Positions 27,193 to 36,436 of a stretch of 64,000 bases of DNA are shown here, in pieces; the first letter of the stretch is position 1; each line of letters starts with the position of its first letter. The DNA is taken from assembly GCA_041776485.1 (NCBI GenBank), contig JBHBQE010000015.1, forward strand, positions 43,358 to 107,357. The letters are read 5' to 3'. This DNA comes from JBHBQE01 sp041776485. Its GTDB lineage: Bacteria > Bacillota > Clostridia > Lachnospirales > Lachnospiraceae. A program made the position numbers and the translations under genes. The notes below the pieces were generated by a model. That model saw nothing but the letters and a program-made list of their open reading frames with translations. It was not told the origin of the DNA and did no database searches.

Positions 27193-28617
27193 CTAACTAA
27201 TATAACAAATTACAAATATCAAACTTATACAAACTAAAAGTAGCGGCTGAAGCCAATATATCCATCTTTCGGCAGCTCGCTTTCCTATTATATCAAATTT
27301 CACTTTCATTGTTGGCTCAAAAATTACAAGAAACGTTAAATTCAGCGCCGTAAACATTCCTGCCATAATTTCCCTGAGATATAGTATAAAGGGAACTTTA
27401 TTAAGGAAAAACTCTCCTATACTGCCATATGTTCCAACTCTTTCCGCCCCAAAAAGCAGCTTGGGATTAATCTGCATAATATCCGTCATAAACGGATCCC
27501 CGGAAAGATGTCCTCCTGTATGGGGATTTAAAAATCCAAGTAACAAGCCTAAAATACATATAATAGAAGATATTAATACTCCAATTCTGCTGTTATTATT
27601 TATTCCCACCAGAATAAATAAAAATGGCAGGGTATATATAAGTCTATAGAACTCAAAATCACAAAAGCTGTAATAAATAAGCATCGGAGCTATCATCATA
27701 TAAATAATATATTCATTTTTCCTGTCATTATTTTCCTGACAAAAGGCAATAATATATATTATTAATATTACCATTATAAAAAGAGGTGCCATATATCCAT
27801 TTCCCACGGGAATAGAGGATTTGATTGTTCCCTCTATTAATCTTGCAAGGGAGCCTCCAATCACTGACTCCTTATACATAGGTGCATTATTATAAATAAA
27901 CGCAAAGAAAAAGACAGGAATCATGGGAATAATAATCTTTAATATTGCCCTAAAAATATTTTTTTCAATTAATAAAATCACAGCAATGTATGAAAATAAA
28001 AAGAACGGTTTTGTAGTCATGGAAAGGGCCATAAATAGGATAAATAACACCTCATTACCCTGTATAAGAGAATAAACGGCAAATACCCCGAATACTAATA
28101 GCAATATATCATTCTGTCCTGCCAACGCTACTCCTGAAAATAAAGCGGCTCCTGTTCCTATCAAATATGTTGTCCACTGCCTTTTATTTATATCTATATT
28201 AAGCAATTTCATGAGGGAATTGGATTTTATTATCATAATTACAGCCAATGCATATAAAAATAGTTTTGACCACAGCATGGTAAGAGTATGATTAAGTACA
28301 TCGACATCAAAAAATCTCTCCATAATCCAAACGGGAATATTCCAGATACTCCAAGGTATTAAAATAATGAAATTAACTCCCATATACTCGTGATATGTGC
28401 CTAAAGGATTTTTATTAATAACCTCGTATATGCGCCATAGCCTGCCATCAAAAATACAATCCAAAAATATGCAGCTCCAGCCTGTAAGGCTTTTGCAGTC
28501 AATGTAGAAATATCCCACCAAAAACAGGAAAAATACCAGCCCCGGAATCAACCATTCTATAATATTAGGTCTGTCGGTTCTTATTTTTAATATATCTTTA
28601 TTTATAGGTTTTATCAT
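27193..28617 (-). CDS. Polytopic membrane protein, possible GT-C glycosyltransferase
   Basis: A 474-residue protein with about ten to twelve hydrophobic helices, including LIPGLVFFLFLVGYF, LFLYALAVIMII, ILLLVFGVFAVYSL and a C-terminal pair. Between helices are SGVALAGQNDILLLV and MALSMTTKPFFLFSY, which resemble the GQND and K-P loops of polytopic mannosyltransferase-like GT-C proteins. No named family is certain. In this locus it may transfer a sugar from a polyprenyl-phosphate donor or polymerise the glycan. Confidence 0.6.
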   Translation of the reverse strand: MIKPINKDILKIRTDRPNIIEWLIPGLVFFLFLVGYFYIDCKSLTGWSCIFLDCIFDGRLWRIYEVINKNPLGTYHEYMGVNFIILIPWSIWNIPVWIMERFFDVDVLNHTLTMLWSKLFLYALAVIMIIKSNSLMKLLNIDINKRQWTTYLIGTGAALFSGVALAGQNDILLLVFGVFAVYSLIQGNEVLFILFMALSMTTKPFFLFSYIAVILLIEKNIFRAILKIIIPMIPVFFFAFIYNNAPMYKESVIGGSLARLIEGTIKSSIPVGNGYMAPLFIMVILIIYIIAFCQENNDRKNEYIIYMMIAPMLIYYSFCDFEFYRLIYTLPFLFILVGINNNSRIGVLISSIICILGLLLGFLNPHTGGHLSGDPFMTDIMQINPKLLFGAERVGTYGSIGEFFLNKVPFILYLREIMAGMFTALNLTFLVIFEPTMKVKFDIIGKRAAERWIYWLQPLLLVCISLIFVICYIS

Positions 28618-28630
28618 ACTCTACACTCTT

Positions 28631-29677
28631 TTATGATTTATTTAATGCTGTTATTTTATTTTTCAAAAACTCATAAATATGCAAATACACCACCGATAAA
28701 ATCAATGATATAACAAATGTTAGTGTGGCAACAAGAAGGATATATATCCTAACATCTAAAACATACCCTCCTCTATCAATCATTTCCACCAAAAACTCCA
28801 GTACTGATTTATGAAATAAATATACAAAAAACGAATATTTTGCCACCATATTAAATTTAACACGAATACTTAAAATGCAAATTCCTGAAAAAATTAATAT
28901 AACTCCAAGTAATGACAAGGGTGCAACTCTTGAATTGAGGTATCTGGTATAATACTCACCCCCATTTTGCACATGCAAATATAATATTGCGTATTCGGCT
29001 ATATATACTAAAAATCCAGTCAAAATAAGCAATATGGACCACAAATTATTCTCTTTATTCTTTAAAAAATATTTAATTTCACTTCCCAACACAACAAATC
29101 CCAGAAATTCAAATACCAGCGGAACAGACCAGGAAACAGCCCCCTCATCCATATACATACTTAGAAATGCCCAAATACAGTAAATAACAGCAAATATATG
29201 ATATGCAGGCTTTTCTCCATATTTGTACTTCAAATCTACTATTAACGGTATAATAAAATATATACCGATCATAGCATAAACATACCACATAGGATGACCA
29301 AACCAACCGGTTATTTGCCTGCTAAAAATATGTCTTATACTTTCCCGAAAATCAATACCGATAAAATTATGTAAAACATAAAATGTCCAAAACGCGTAAT
29401 AAACACTGAATATAAGTCCATGAATAACTAATTTATAGAATTTTTTTCTATAAAATTCCTTATAATTCCTGTTTTCAAAATTATCTATAACAAAAGCCCC
29501 TGTTATCATTAAAAATGCAGATACTGAAAAGGCACCTAAAGCTTCAAAAAGATATACATAGCTTTTATGTTCACACTCTAAAAAAATAAAGGTATCACTT
29601 GTATGGTTAACAATCACACCAATCATGGCAATAAGCCTTAGGAAATCATAATTAGATTTTCTATTTATTTCCTGCAT
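28631..29677 (-). CDS. Acyltransferase family 3 membrane protein (O-acetyltransferase)
   Basis: A 348-residue integral membrane protein of the acyltransferase-3 (OafA/WecH) family, which O-acylates glycans. It starts with NYDFLRLIAMIGVIVNHTSD, holding the conserved Arg and the catalytic-type His, followed by about ten helices. A strong AAAGGAGG site precedes the ATG. The 5' end overlaps the GNAT gene by 17 bp. Probably acetylates a sugar of this locus. Confidence 0.86.
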   Translation of the reverse strand: MQEINRKSNYDFLRLIAMIGVIVNHTSDTFIFLECEHKSYVYLFEALGAFSVSAFLMITGAFVIDNFENRNYKEFYRKKFYKLVIHGLIFSVYYAFWTFYVLHNFIGIDFRESIRHIFSRQITGWFGHPMWYVYAMIGIYFIIPLIVDLKYKYGEKPAYHIFAVIYCIWAFLSMYMDEGAVSWSVPLVFEFLGFVVLGSEIKYFLKNKENNLWSILLILTGFLVYIAEYAILYLHVQNGGEYYTRYLNSRVAPLSLLGVILIFSGICILSIRVKFNMVAKYSFFVYLFHKSVLEFLVEMIDRGGYVLDVRIYILLVATLTFVISLILSVVYLHIYEFLKNKITALNKS

Positions 29678-30191
29678 ATTCCTCCTTTAATATTCCATAC
29701 CATTTCCAGTCTAAAAACTCATCTCCTCTTTTTATATGTTTTCTAAAGCTGCCCTCATATTTAAAACCACATTTTTCATATAGCCTTATTGCCGCCTCAT
29801 TATCTGGGAGTACACTTAAGAATACTCTGTTAAGACCATATTCAAAAAATGCCTTTTTAAGTAAGAGCATGGTGGCTTCCTTTGCAATCCCCCTGCCTCT
29901 GGCTTTGGGACAGAGTGCGATGGCATATTCTCCATGAGAATGTCTCAGGCTAATGTCCTTTATACTTACAGTGCCAAAATACTCATCACTGTCATCATCA
30001 GCTATTGCAAAATGACAGCTTACACCCTCACTAATATGCTCCGGCAGCTTGGCATTTTGGCAAAATTCCTCTGTATCACTTAAACCTGCATTAAGAATAT
30101 CCCTTTGAAATCCCCTTTGACTAACAGGGTCATGCATCCAGCTAAGCATTGGCTTTGCATCATCTTTTCTTAATTCTCTGAGCTTAATCAA
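29661..30191 (-). CDS. GNAT family N-acetyltransferase (RimJ/RimL-like)
   Basis: A 176-residue acetyltransferase. The acetyl-CoA loop is ALCPKARGRGIAKEAT (the R/Q-x-x-G-x-G/A type), followed by LSVLPDNEAAIRLYEKCGFKYEG. It starts at a TTG (30191) overlapping the upstream stop (TTGA) and preceded by GGAG. Placed with an aminotransferase and a ketoisomerase, it could N-acetylate a 3-amino sugar, as dedicated transferases do in Qui3NAc pathways. The family is also used on proteins and other amines. Confidence 0.82.
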   Translation of the reverse strand: MIKLRELRKDDAKPMLSWMHDPVSQRGFQRDILNAGLSDTEEFCQNAKLPEHISEGVSCHFAIADDDSDEYFGTVSIKDISLRHSHGEYAIALCPKARGRGIAKEATMLLLKKAFFEYGLNRVFLSVLPDNEAAIRLYEKCGFKYEGSFRKHIKRGDEFLDWKWYGILKEEYAGNK

Positions 30192-31123
30192 TCTCCATCT
30201 CCTATATTTTTTTCATCCTCAATAATATATGGGGGTCTGTTTCTTGATGCGTCAAAGGTCCTCCAAAGATACTCCCCTAAGATTCCCAAAGTCATCATAA
30301 TAACTCCAAAGCTGAATAAATTAAAAATAAATAAGGTTGTATAGCCTGAAACCTTAATAGCTCCCGTCAACTTTGCAGCCATTACAACAACAGCCCAAAT
30401 TGTTGCTCCAATAATTGAAAATATACCTACGTTTAAAACAATTGTGATAGGCAAATTGGTAAAGCTAAACAATGTGTCCATAACCAGTCTTATTTTTTTT
30501 CTTAAGGTCCATCTGCTGGTACCAATAGTTCTTGCAAGTCTCCTATAATACACAGTGTCAGTCCTAAATCCGCTCCATAGTATTTGACCTGTAAGTGCGC
30601 TGTTTTTCTCATCAAGATTTTCAAGAACCGTTATCACCTTTCTGTCTAAAAGATATACGTCAAAACCTTGACCGGGCATTTGGGGCAAAGCTGTCTTTTG
30701 TACAATCTTATAGTATAAATTAGCAAAAAAAGTCTGACTCCTGGATTCATCTCGCCCCTCTCTAACTGCCAATACCACATTATTTCCGGCTTTCCAGCTT
30801 TCCACCATCTCTAAAATCAATTCCGTAGGTTCCTGCAAATCTGCAGCCTTTACCACAGCGCAGTCCCCGCTGCATTTTGACAATCCACATAAAACCGCTG
30901 CATGTGAGCCAAAATTCCTCGATAAACTAATAACTTTAATATTGGAATCCTTATCAGAAAGCTCCATTAATACCTCGTAGCTTTTATCTTTGGAGCCGTC
31001 ATTTACCATGACAATTTCATAGTCATAATCTATTTTTTCTATGAATTTCTCCCTTATATCGTCATATAAGGGTCTAAGATTATCTTCGTTATAATATACG
31101 GGTATAACAATGGATACCTTCAT
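30188..31123 (-). CDS. Polyprenyl-phosphate glycosyltransferase, GtrB/DPM1-like
   Basis: A 311-residue enzyme with an N-terminal GT2 domain (VSIVIPVYYNEDNL, VMVNDGSKDKS, VKAADLQEPTELI) and two C-terminal membrane helices at about residues 225-250 and 260-285, ending LGEYLWRTFD. This GtrB type charges undecaprenyl phosphate with a sugar for later transfer on the outside of the membrane. The large polytopic proteins nearby would be the transferases that use it. Confidence 0.86.
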   Translation of the reverse strand: MKVSIVIPVYYNEDNLRPLYDDIREKFIEKIDYDYEIVMVNDGSKDKSYEVLMELSDKDSNIKVISLSRNFGSHAAVLCGLSKCSGDCAVVKAADLQEPTELILEMVESWKAGNNVVLAVREGRDESRSQTFFANLYYKIVQKTALPQMPGQGFDVYLLDRKVITVLENLDEKNSALTGQILWSGFRTDTVYYRRLARTIGTSRWTLRKKIRLVMDTLFSFTNLPITIVLNVGIFSIIGATIWAVVVMAAKLTGAIKVSGYTTLFIFNLFSFGVIMMTLGILGEYLWRTFDASRNRPPYIIEDEKNIGDGD

Positions 31124-31133
31124 AAGCTGTCTC

Positions 31134-31550
31134 CTACTGGTTATTTATTATTTTAACAAATTCATCATAGTCTCTTATATATTCCTCTGCATCATAGTGC
31201 TCGCTTGCCAAACACAAAAGCACGGAATCACTGCTAAAGTCATACATATCCTTCCACACCATAGTTGGCAGATAAATGCCTGTACGGGGTCTGTTTAATG
31301 AATATACAGTTTCGTTTCCTTTCCCATCCTTTACCTTTACCTTACTGGTTCCTGCCACGTTAATTAAAACAAACTGGCTTTTTCTGTTAGCATGTTGTCC
31401 CCTTATTACATCACGGTCTGAACCATATATATAAAAAATTCTTTTGATATCAAAGGGAATATCCTCCATTCCCTCCACCACTACCATTTGTCCTCTGTCA
31501 TCTCCCTTTTCAGCAAACTCCAACATTTGGGCTAAATTTAATACATTCAT
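31134..31550 (-). CDS. FdtA/QdtA-family sugar 3,4-ketoisomerase (cupin), HxN variant
   Basis: A 138-residue cupin of the WxcM-like/FdtA family, which converts dTDP-4-keto-6-deoxyglucose to the 3-keto sugar before amination. Seen: PFDIKRIFYIYG, IRGQHANRKSQFVLINVAG, GIYLPTMVWKDMYDFS and LASEHYDAEEYIRDYDEF. The active-site motif is His-Ala-Asn, whereas the second copy at 45.0 kb has His-Ala-His. A strong AGGAGG site precedes the ATG. It pairs logically with the DegT gene at 26.1 kb. Confidence 0.85.
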   Translation of the reverse strand: MNVLNLAQMLEFAEKGDDRGQMVVVEGMEDIPFDIKRIFYIYGSDRDVIRGQHANRKSQFVLINVAGTSKVKVKDGKGNETVYSLNRPRTGIYLPTMVWKDMYDFSSDSVLLCLASEHYDAEEYIRDYDEFVKIINNQ

Positions 31551-31573
31551 TTTATCCTCCCTACTACCAGACC

Positions 31574-33085
31574 TTAGTATAACTGAAATACCGCAATATC
31601 AAAATACTCATTTTGATAAAGTATATTTTTTTCACTATTCATAAGCATTTCATACTCACTGCTATGCTTTTCCACAGAAATATATTTTGATTTTAAGCTG
31701 TTAAAATTCTCAAATATGTATTCTCCGGTGCAAATATTTATCCCCATTCCTGAGGGCAGGGAATACAGAGGTCTAAAATTATTGACACTATCCTCCGGAA
31801 GCACCCAAACCATAGTATTATCCCAGGGATTATCTATACTTATCGGGATCCTTGAAAGCTCAGCCTGACTATACTCCATTTCTTTAATAAGAATATTATC
31901 CTTGCATGGAAGTGCAACATCATACTCATTATTAAGCCTAATTAAAAATACAAAAGCAATTCCCACCAATAGTATGTGTAAATCAATGCTTTTAAAGGAA
32001 TATTCATTGACAGAAAATATAAATATCAGCTCAATAAGTGAAAATAACAATAAATGCCTGCTTCCCACCATAGTATCATAGCAAAGACTTACTGCCAAAA
32101 CCATTAAAAAATTAATAATTAACCATGATACATATTGTCTTTTAGTTTCACCTAAAATAGATTTATAAATTAAATAGGATGTAAGTAAATAAAATACCGT
32201 ATATACTGCCCCCGGAAAATCTCCCTTTGTAATTGCACATACCATAAGCGCCTTTTGGTAAGCAAGGCTTTGAATTATCAAAGAAGCCGCATTACCCAAA
32301 CCTGCCATAGGATTATCAACAATATACAATAACCATTCAGTTTTAATCAGCGGAAATAAATAAGGGGATGAAAAGTTTTGGGTAATAAAAAAGTAGAAAA
32401 TAAATATAACACCCATTGCAACACTGCCGTATACAGTAGATTTATAAAATTTTCTCTCCAGCAAAAGCATAAATATGGGAATCCATAGAAGAATCAAATA
32501 TGGCCGCATAAGGATTAATATGGATATTATTATAACAGACAGCAAAAGCTCCTTTTTCCTGCACTCACTTTTTTGGATGCGAATAAACAGTAATATATAA
32601 ATAATACACAATGACATTAAAAGCGCCTCGCTCATAACCGAGATAACATATCTGCTAAAAGATGTATATAGAGCAAATCCCACCCCTATACCTATGAGAT
32701 TTTTAATTTGTAATTCCCCAAATACTGATAAAAGTATAAATGCCAGCATTATATATAATATATGAAAAATAATAATGCCTGCATAACTTATGCCAAATAA
32801 TTTACCCAATAAAATATCAGGAATATACATTATTGGACTCCATGCCGCCATATTTCCAATGACTGCATGCCCCTCATTATATCCAAAGTATCCCAAGGGG
32901 AAATTATATTTAACAATTCCCTCTATCTGCTTATAATATATAAGTTCATCATTCCAAAAACTCGCAGGCTGGTAATACATAAATAGATTTGCCCTGTATC
33001 TTAAGCAGTATATAAGTATTGCGGCTGCAACTATTCCCAAGCCTATTAAAATATAAATTCCATTATTTGCTGTCTTATTATTCAT
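31574..33085 (-). CDS. Polytopic membrane protein, putative glycosyltransferase
   Basis: A 503-residue protein with about twelve hydrophobic helices. The first external loop carries FWNDELIYYKQIEGIV, an acidic pair that fits the metal-binding loop of GT-C glycosyltransferases, and a C-terminal soluble tail of about 110 residues follows the last helix. I chose the ATG at 33085 with AGAGGG upstream. An ATG at 33106 is possible. No specific family is recognised. First gene of this block, behind an extended -10 promoter. Confidence 0.6.
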   Translation of the reverse strand: MNNKTANNGIYILIGLGIVAAAILIYCLRYRANLFMYYQPASFWNDELIYYKQIEGIVKYNFPLGYFGYNEGHAVIGNMAAWSPIMYIPDILLGKLFGISYAGIIIFHILYIMLAFILLSVFGELQIKNLIGIGVGFALYTSFSRYVISVMSEALLMSLCIIYILLFIRIQKSECRKKELLLSVIIISILILMRPYLILLWIPIFMLLLERKFYKSTVYGSVAMGVIFIFYFFITQNFSSPYLFPLIKTEWLLYIVDNPMAGLGNAASLIIQSLAYQKALMVCAITKGDFPGAVYTVFYLLTSYLIYKSILGETKRQYVSWLIINFLMVLAVSLCYDTMVGSRHLLLFSLIELIFIFSVNEYSFKSIDLHILLVGIAFVFLIRLNNEYDVALPCKDNILIKEMEYSQAELSRIPISIDNPWDNTMVWVLPEDSVNNFRPLYSLPSGMGINICTGEYIFENFNSLKSKYISVEKHSSEYEMLMNSEKNILYQNEYFDIAVFQLY

Positions 33086-33125
33086 ATTCCCTCTGCGTAT
33101 AGACAAAATACAATCATAGTGCTAT

Positions 33126-33131
33126 ATTATA
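33126..33131 (-). promoter_or_regulatory. Extended -10 promoter for the 33.1-to-21.4 kb glycan block
   Basis: Minus strand TGA followed by TATAAT, about 40 bp before the start at 33085. The -35 region (ATTTCA) is weak, so the call depends on the TG-extended -10. Confidence 0.5.
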
Positions 33132-33182
33132 TCACACTTTGTTATAAATGAAATTATCACATATCCATATATAAGGAGCGAT

Positions 33183-34349
33183 ATGATTTTATACAATTTT
33201 GAAAATAAAAAAAGAATGTGCCTCTTTTTTATCTGCTGTTTATTATCAGTTGGAGTTTGGATTATTTTATATGACAAGCTAATGCTTGACTCTGACAATG
33301 TGGTGCATATGGAGATTGCCAGAAATTTATTTCACGGTGGCGGGGAATATATTGATCAATTTCCCCATATTCTATCCTATCCCCTGTACCATATTCTGGT
33401 TAAGGTTTTATCAATATTTACCCGGGGAAATTATACTTACTCTGCAACGGCAATTTTAATTCTATCAAATTTGGCTTCAATTTTTATTATAAGAAGAATT
33501 CTGTATCATACATTAGACAGTGAACCAGATGAAACCCAAAAATATATTATAGATATAGTTTCTATTACGTATATTTTCTTTGGAGTAATGGCCGGGTATC
33601 TTACAGGCGGCAGGTTTTATGAGGGGCAGTGCAGTCCCAATCCCTGGCATAATCCCACAATAACCTTCGTTAGACCCTTTGGACTTATGGCCGTTTACAT
33701 GTTTTTCTTAGGGATGGAAAACAACAAAAGTAAACACTGGATACTGTTTACTGTTTTTACAGTACTGTCTGTATTGGCTAAACCCAATTTCGCAATGGTA
33801 TTTTTACCCTGTATAATTCTTTATATATTAATCGACCATCTTTTTATCAAAAAAACCGTTGATTTACCCAGCCTTTTTAAAAGACTTGCCTTTCCTGCCA
33901 TACCCCTTTTGGTGATTTTATTCCAGCTAATATACATTAAATCCGTATCTGATTCAGAAACCTCTGTTTCCCTTTGTTTTGGCTCCTTTTATAATCTAAA
34001 CCTGACAGGAACCATAGGAGCCTGCCTTGCCACCTTTCCCGTCCCCATATTTGCCTTTCTGTTTTATAAATCGAAGATACTCTCCAATTTATATTTAAGG
34101 TTTTCCTATATGGCATTATTTACGGGATTTTTACAGATGTTTTTCCTTACAAACGGTCCCAGCGGTGATTTTTCCTGGGGATACGATTTGGCTGTAGGGG
34201 TATCAACTGCAATTGTGCTTGTTCACACACTGCAAATTGATGATAGAAAATATAAAAAACTGATATTATTTGGATTTTTTGCATACCAATGTGTATCCGG
34301 ACTCATTTATATATATAAAATTATTGAAACAGGTAAATACTGGTTTTAA
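33183..34349 (+). CDS. Polytopic membrane protein, possible GT-C type, plus strand
   Basis: A 388-residue membrane protein with about nine or ten helices. After the first helix lies MLDSDNVVHMEIARNLF, an acidic loop in the position of a GT-C catalytic motif, then NPWHNPTITFVRPFGLM between later helices. AAGGAG is four bases before the ATG. It is read opposite to its neighbours, divergent from the 503-residue protein and convergent with an acyltransferase gene (6-bp gap). No family name can be given. A role in glycan assembly is contextual. Confidence 0.6.
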   Translation: MILYNFENKKRMCLFFICCLLSVGVWIILYDKLMLDSDNVVHMEIARNLFHGGGEYIDQFPHILSYPLYHILVKVLSIFTRGNYTYSATAILILSNLASIFIIRRILYHTLDSEPDETQKYIIDIVSITYIFFGVMAGYLTGGRFYEGQCSPNPWHNPTITFVRPFGLMAVYMFFLGMENNKSKHWILFTVFTVLSVLAKPNFAMVFLPCIILYILIDHLFIKKTVDLPSLFKRLAFPAIPLLVILFQLIYIKSVSDSETSVSLCFGSFYNLNLTGTIGACLATFPVPIFAFLFYKSKILSNLYLRFSYMALFTGFLQMFFLTNGPSGDFSWGYDLAVGVSTAIVLVHTLQIDDRKYKKLILFGFFAYQCVSGLIYIYKIIETGKYWF

Positions 34350-34355
34350 CCTATG

Positions 34356-35480
34356 CTATGCCATTAGACTTTTTTTAATCCCCGGGATTTTCTTTATTAT
34401 CAAAGCAATACAAAGACTTGTAAATAACAGGAACAGGGCATAAATTATATTGGCAAAAATATTTTTAAATTCCAAAACATTTATTAGCTTATTAATGGTT
34501 AATGCAACGATTATTTCATGTATAAAATAAATGCCAAGAGTATTTTGGGATATTAACCTGATAATCCTGTAATCTCCTTTTAAATTTACAAATAATATAT
34601 ACACGCAAAGCACGGTAATAAGGGTGAAAATACTGCCGTACCCATTCCACACAATATCCCATCTTTCACCAATCAATTTAGAATAACTAAGCCCCAGCAC
34701 AAACCTTATTGCACATGAAACAATAATACCAATTACTGCAATATCCTTCATTTTTTCCACATTCCCACCGGACACATTATCCCTGTGCAGATACATATAT
34801 CCCCCTATACAAAAATATACATAAGCATAGTCCCAGGCGCCGCTCATTGGATTAAAAACGTTGAAAAAATTAAAATCCCATGTCATTTGAGGATTTAAAA
34901 AATTAAAAATATTAAAACCATATATTATCGGGGGATGTTCTACAAATATTGATACAAAAAATGTTATTATTTCATTTATCATGGTATTTCCCATGGTAAA
35001 AATCCCGCATATCACAATAAAATATATAAATATATTTTGAGCCTTATCATATACAATTTTTAAGATGGGAAACATAATATACATACTAATTAATGCCCCC
35101 ATAAACCATAGGCTGTTCAGCCAGCCTATTTCTAAATTCCAAAGCTTCCCCAGTATCTCCCTTAACGAAAAGAATTCGTTTCTAATACGCATTAAGAAAA
35201 ACAGTTTAATAATTGCCCAAAGAGCAGTTATTACCACCAGTTTTAAAATTTTTATTATATGATCCTTTAATATAAATTTCTTTTTAAAAAGCAGATATCC
35301 ATTGGCAAAAAAGAACAGGGGAACACAAATTGAAACAAAGGACATAAAAAGATAATTCATCCTGCTGCTTGGTTCATATACAAAAATCGTGCTGTGATAA
35401 ATAATCACTAAAAATATAGCAAGACTCTTTATAGCATCTATTTCCGTTAATCTTCTGTCGGCTCCTGTATCTCCTGTCAC
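34356..35480 (-). CDS. Acyltransferase family 3 membrane protein (O-acetyltransferase)
   Basis: A 374-residue integral membrane protein, the second acyltransferase-3 protein of the locus. N-terminal EIDAIKSLAIFLVIIYHSTIF holds the family Asp and the catalytic-type His, then about ten helices follow. It starts at GTG (35480) with AAGGA upstream, 5 bp after the GtrB-like gene. Last gene of the 44.9-to-34.4 kb block. Confidence 0.84.
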   Translation of the reverse strand: MTGDTGADRRLTEIDAIKSLAIFLVIIYHSTIFVYEPSSRMNYLFMSFVSICVPLFFFANGYLLFKKKFILKDHIIKILKLVVITALWAIIKLFFLMRIRNEFFSLREILGKLWNLEIGWLNSLWFMGALISMYIMFPILKIVYDKAQNIFIYFIVICGIFTMGNTMINEIITFFVSIFVEHPPIIYGFNIFNFLNPQMTWDFNFFNVFNPMSGAWDYAYVYFCIGGYMYLHRDNVSGGNVEKMKDIAVIGIIVSCAIRFVLGLSYSKLIGERWDIVWNGYGSIFTLITVLCVYILFVNLKGDYRIIRLISQNTLGIYFIHEIIVALTINKLINVLEFKNIFANIIYALFLLFTSLCIALIIKKIPGIKKSLMA

Positions 35481-35485
35481 GGCAA

Positions 35486-36412
35486 TTATTCCTTTGTATA
35501 AACTTTACGAATTACATACTGAGGTGAATTATTTATGCATATATATATTCTGCCAATATATTCACCTATTATCCCCAGAACAAAGAGAATCGCACCACCC
35601 AGAATAAGGGTCAATGCAATGGTTGAACTCCAGCCCATAGGGGCAATGGGATTAATTATTTTATGGATTATTGCCCAAATAGCATAAATAAACCCGCAAA
35701 TCGCCACAAAGACTCCTATAAAGGTTGCAATTCTAAGAGGCTTTACAGAAAAGGCCGTGAAACCGTTTATCCACAAAGCAATGAGGGTAAATAGGGAATA
35801 ACCGCTTTTACCGACGGTTCTTGCCCTATGATTTACATCCACATTACATATATTTTTGGTACTTCTCAGTACCAGACCCATTAAATAAGGATAGGAATTT
35901 TTATACTTTAAAATCTCCTGGGCAACGAAGCTTTTCATGCAAAAGTAACTTGTAACCTCCAGTTCTTTGGGTTTATTGAGCATGCTCTCTGTCATCTTCT
36001 TATTAATCAATGTACCAAAGCTCCTCCAGGCAGCCTTTTGCATGGTAGGATATCTGGCATATACTACATCGTATCCCTCTTCTATTTTCACCAACAGCTT
36101 TCCCACCTCGTTAGCCGGGGTCTGTCCATCATCATCAAGACAGCATACAATATCTCCTGTGGCTAAGCTTATCCCTGCCATTATCGCCGAATGCTGCCCA
36201 AAATTTTTGGCAAGCTCCACCCCCGTAATATTATCATATTCACTGCAAAGATATTTTATTTTCTCCATAGTATTGTCCGGTGAGGCATCATTTACAAGAA
36301 TTATATCGTAGGTATACTTGCTAAGCCTGTCCATTTCATTTTTTATTTCTAAAACAACCGACTCTATTGTTTCCTCTGATTTATAGCAAGGAATGACATA
36401 TGAAATCTTCAA
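35486..36412 (-). CDS. Polyprenyl-phosphate glycosyltransferase, GtrB/ArnC-like
   Basis: A 308-residue enzyme: ISYVIPCYKSEETIE, LVNDASPDNT, FGQHSAIMAG and metal-binding CLDDDGQTPANEVG, then two C-terminal membrane helices at about residues 225-250 and 262-285 ending GEYIGRIYI. The ArnC/GtrB type attaches a sugar, often an amino sugar, to undecaprenyl phosphate. It starts at TTG 36412 (MKISYVIP). The position beside WecE and a large membrane protein fits a three-part side-chain glycosylation unit. Confidence 0.86.
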   Translation of the reverse strand: MKISYVIPCYKSEETIESVVLEIKNEMDRLSKYTYDIILVNDASPDNTMEKIKYLCSEYDNITGVELAKNFGQHSAIMAGISLATGDIVCCLDDDGQTPANEVGKLLVKIEEGYDVVYARYPTMQKAAWRSFGTLINKKMTESMLNKPKELEVTSYFCMKSFVAQEILKYKNSYPYLMGLVLRSTKNICNVDVNHRARTVGKSGYSLFTLIALWINGFTAFSVKPLRIATFIGVFVAICGFIYAIWAIIHKIINPIAPMGWSSTIALTLILGGAILFVLGIIGEYIGRIYICINNSPQYVIRKVYTKE

Positions 36413-36436
36413 TTGAATCTATCTTCCTTTCCTGAT

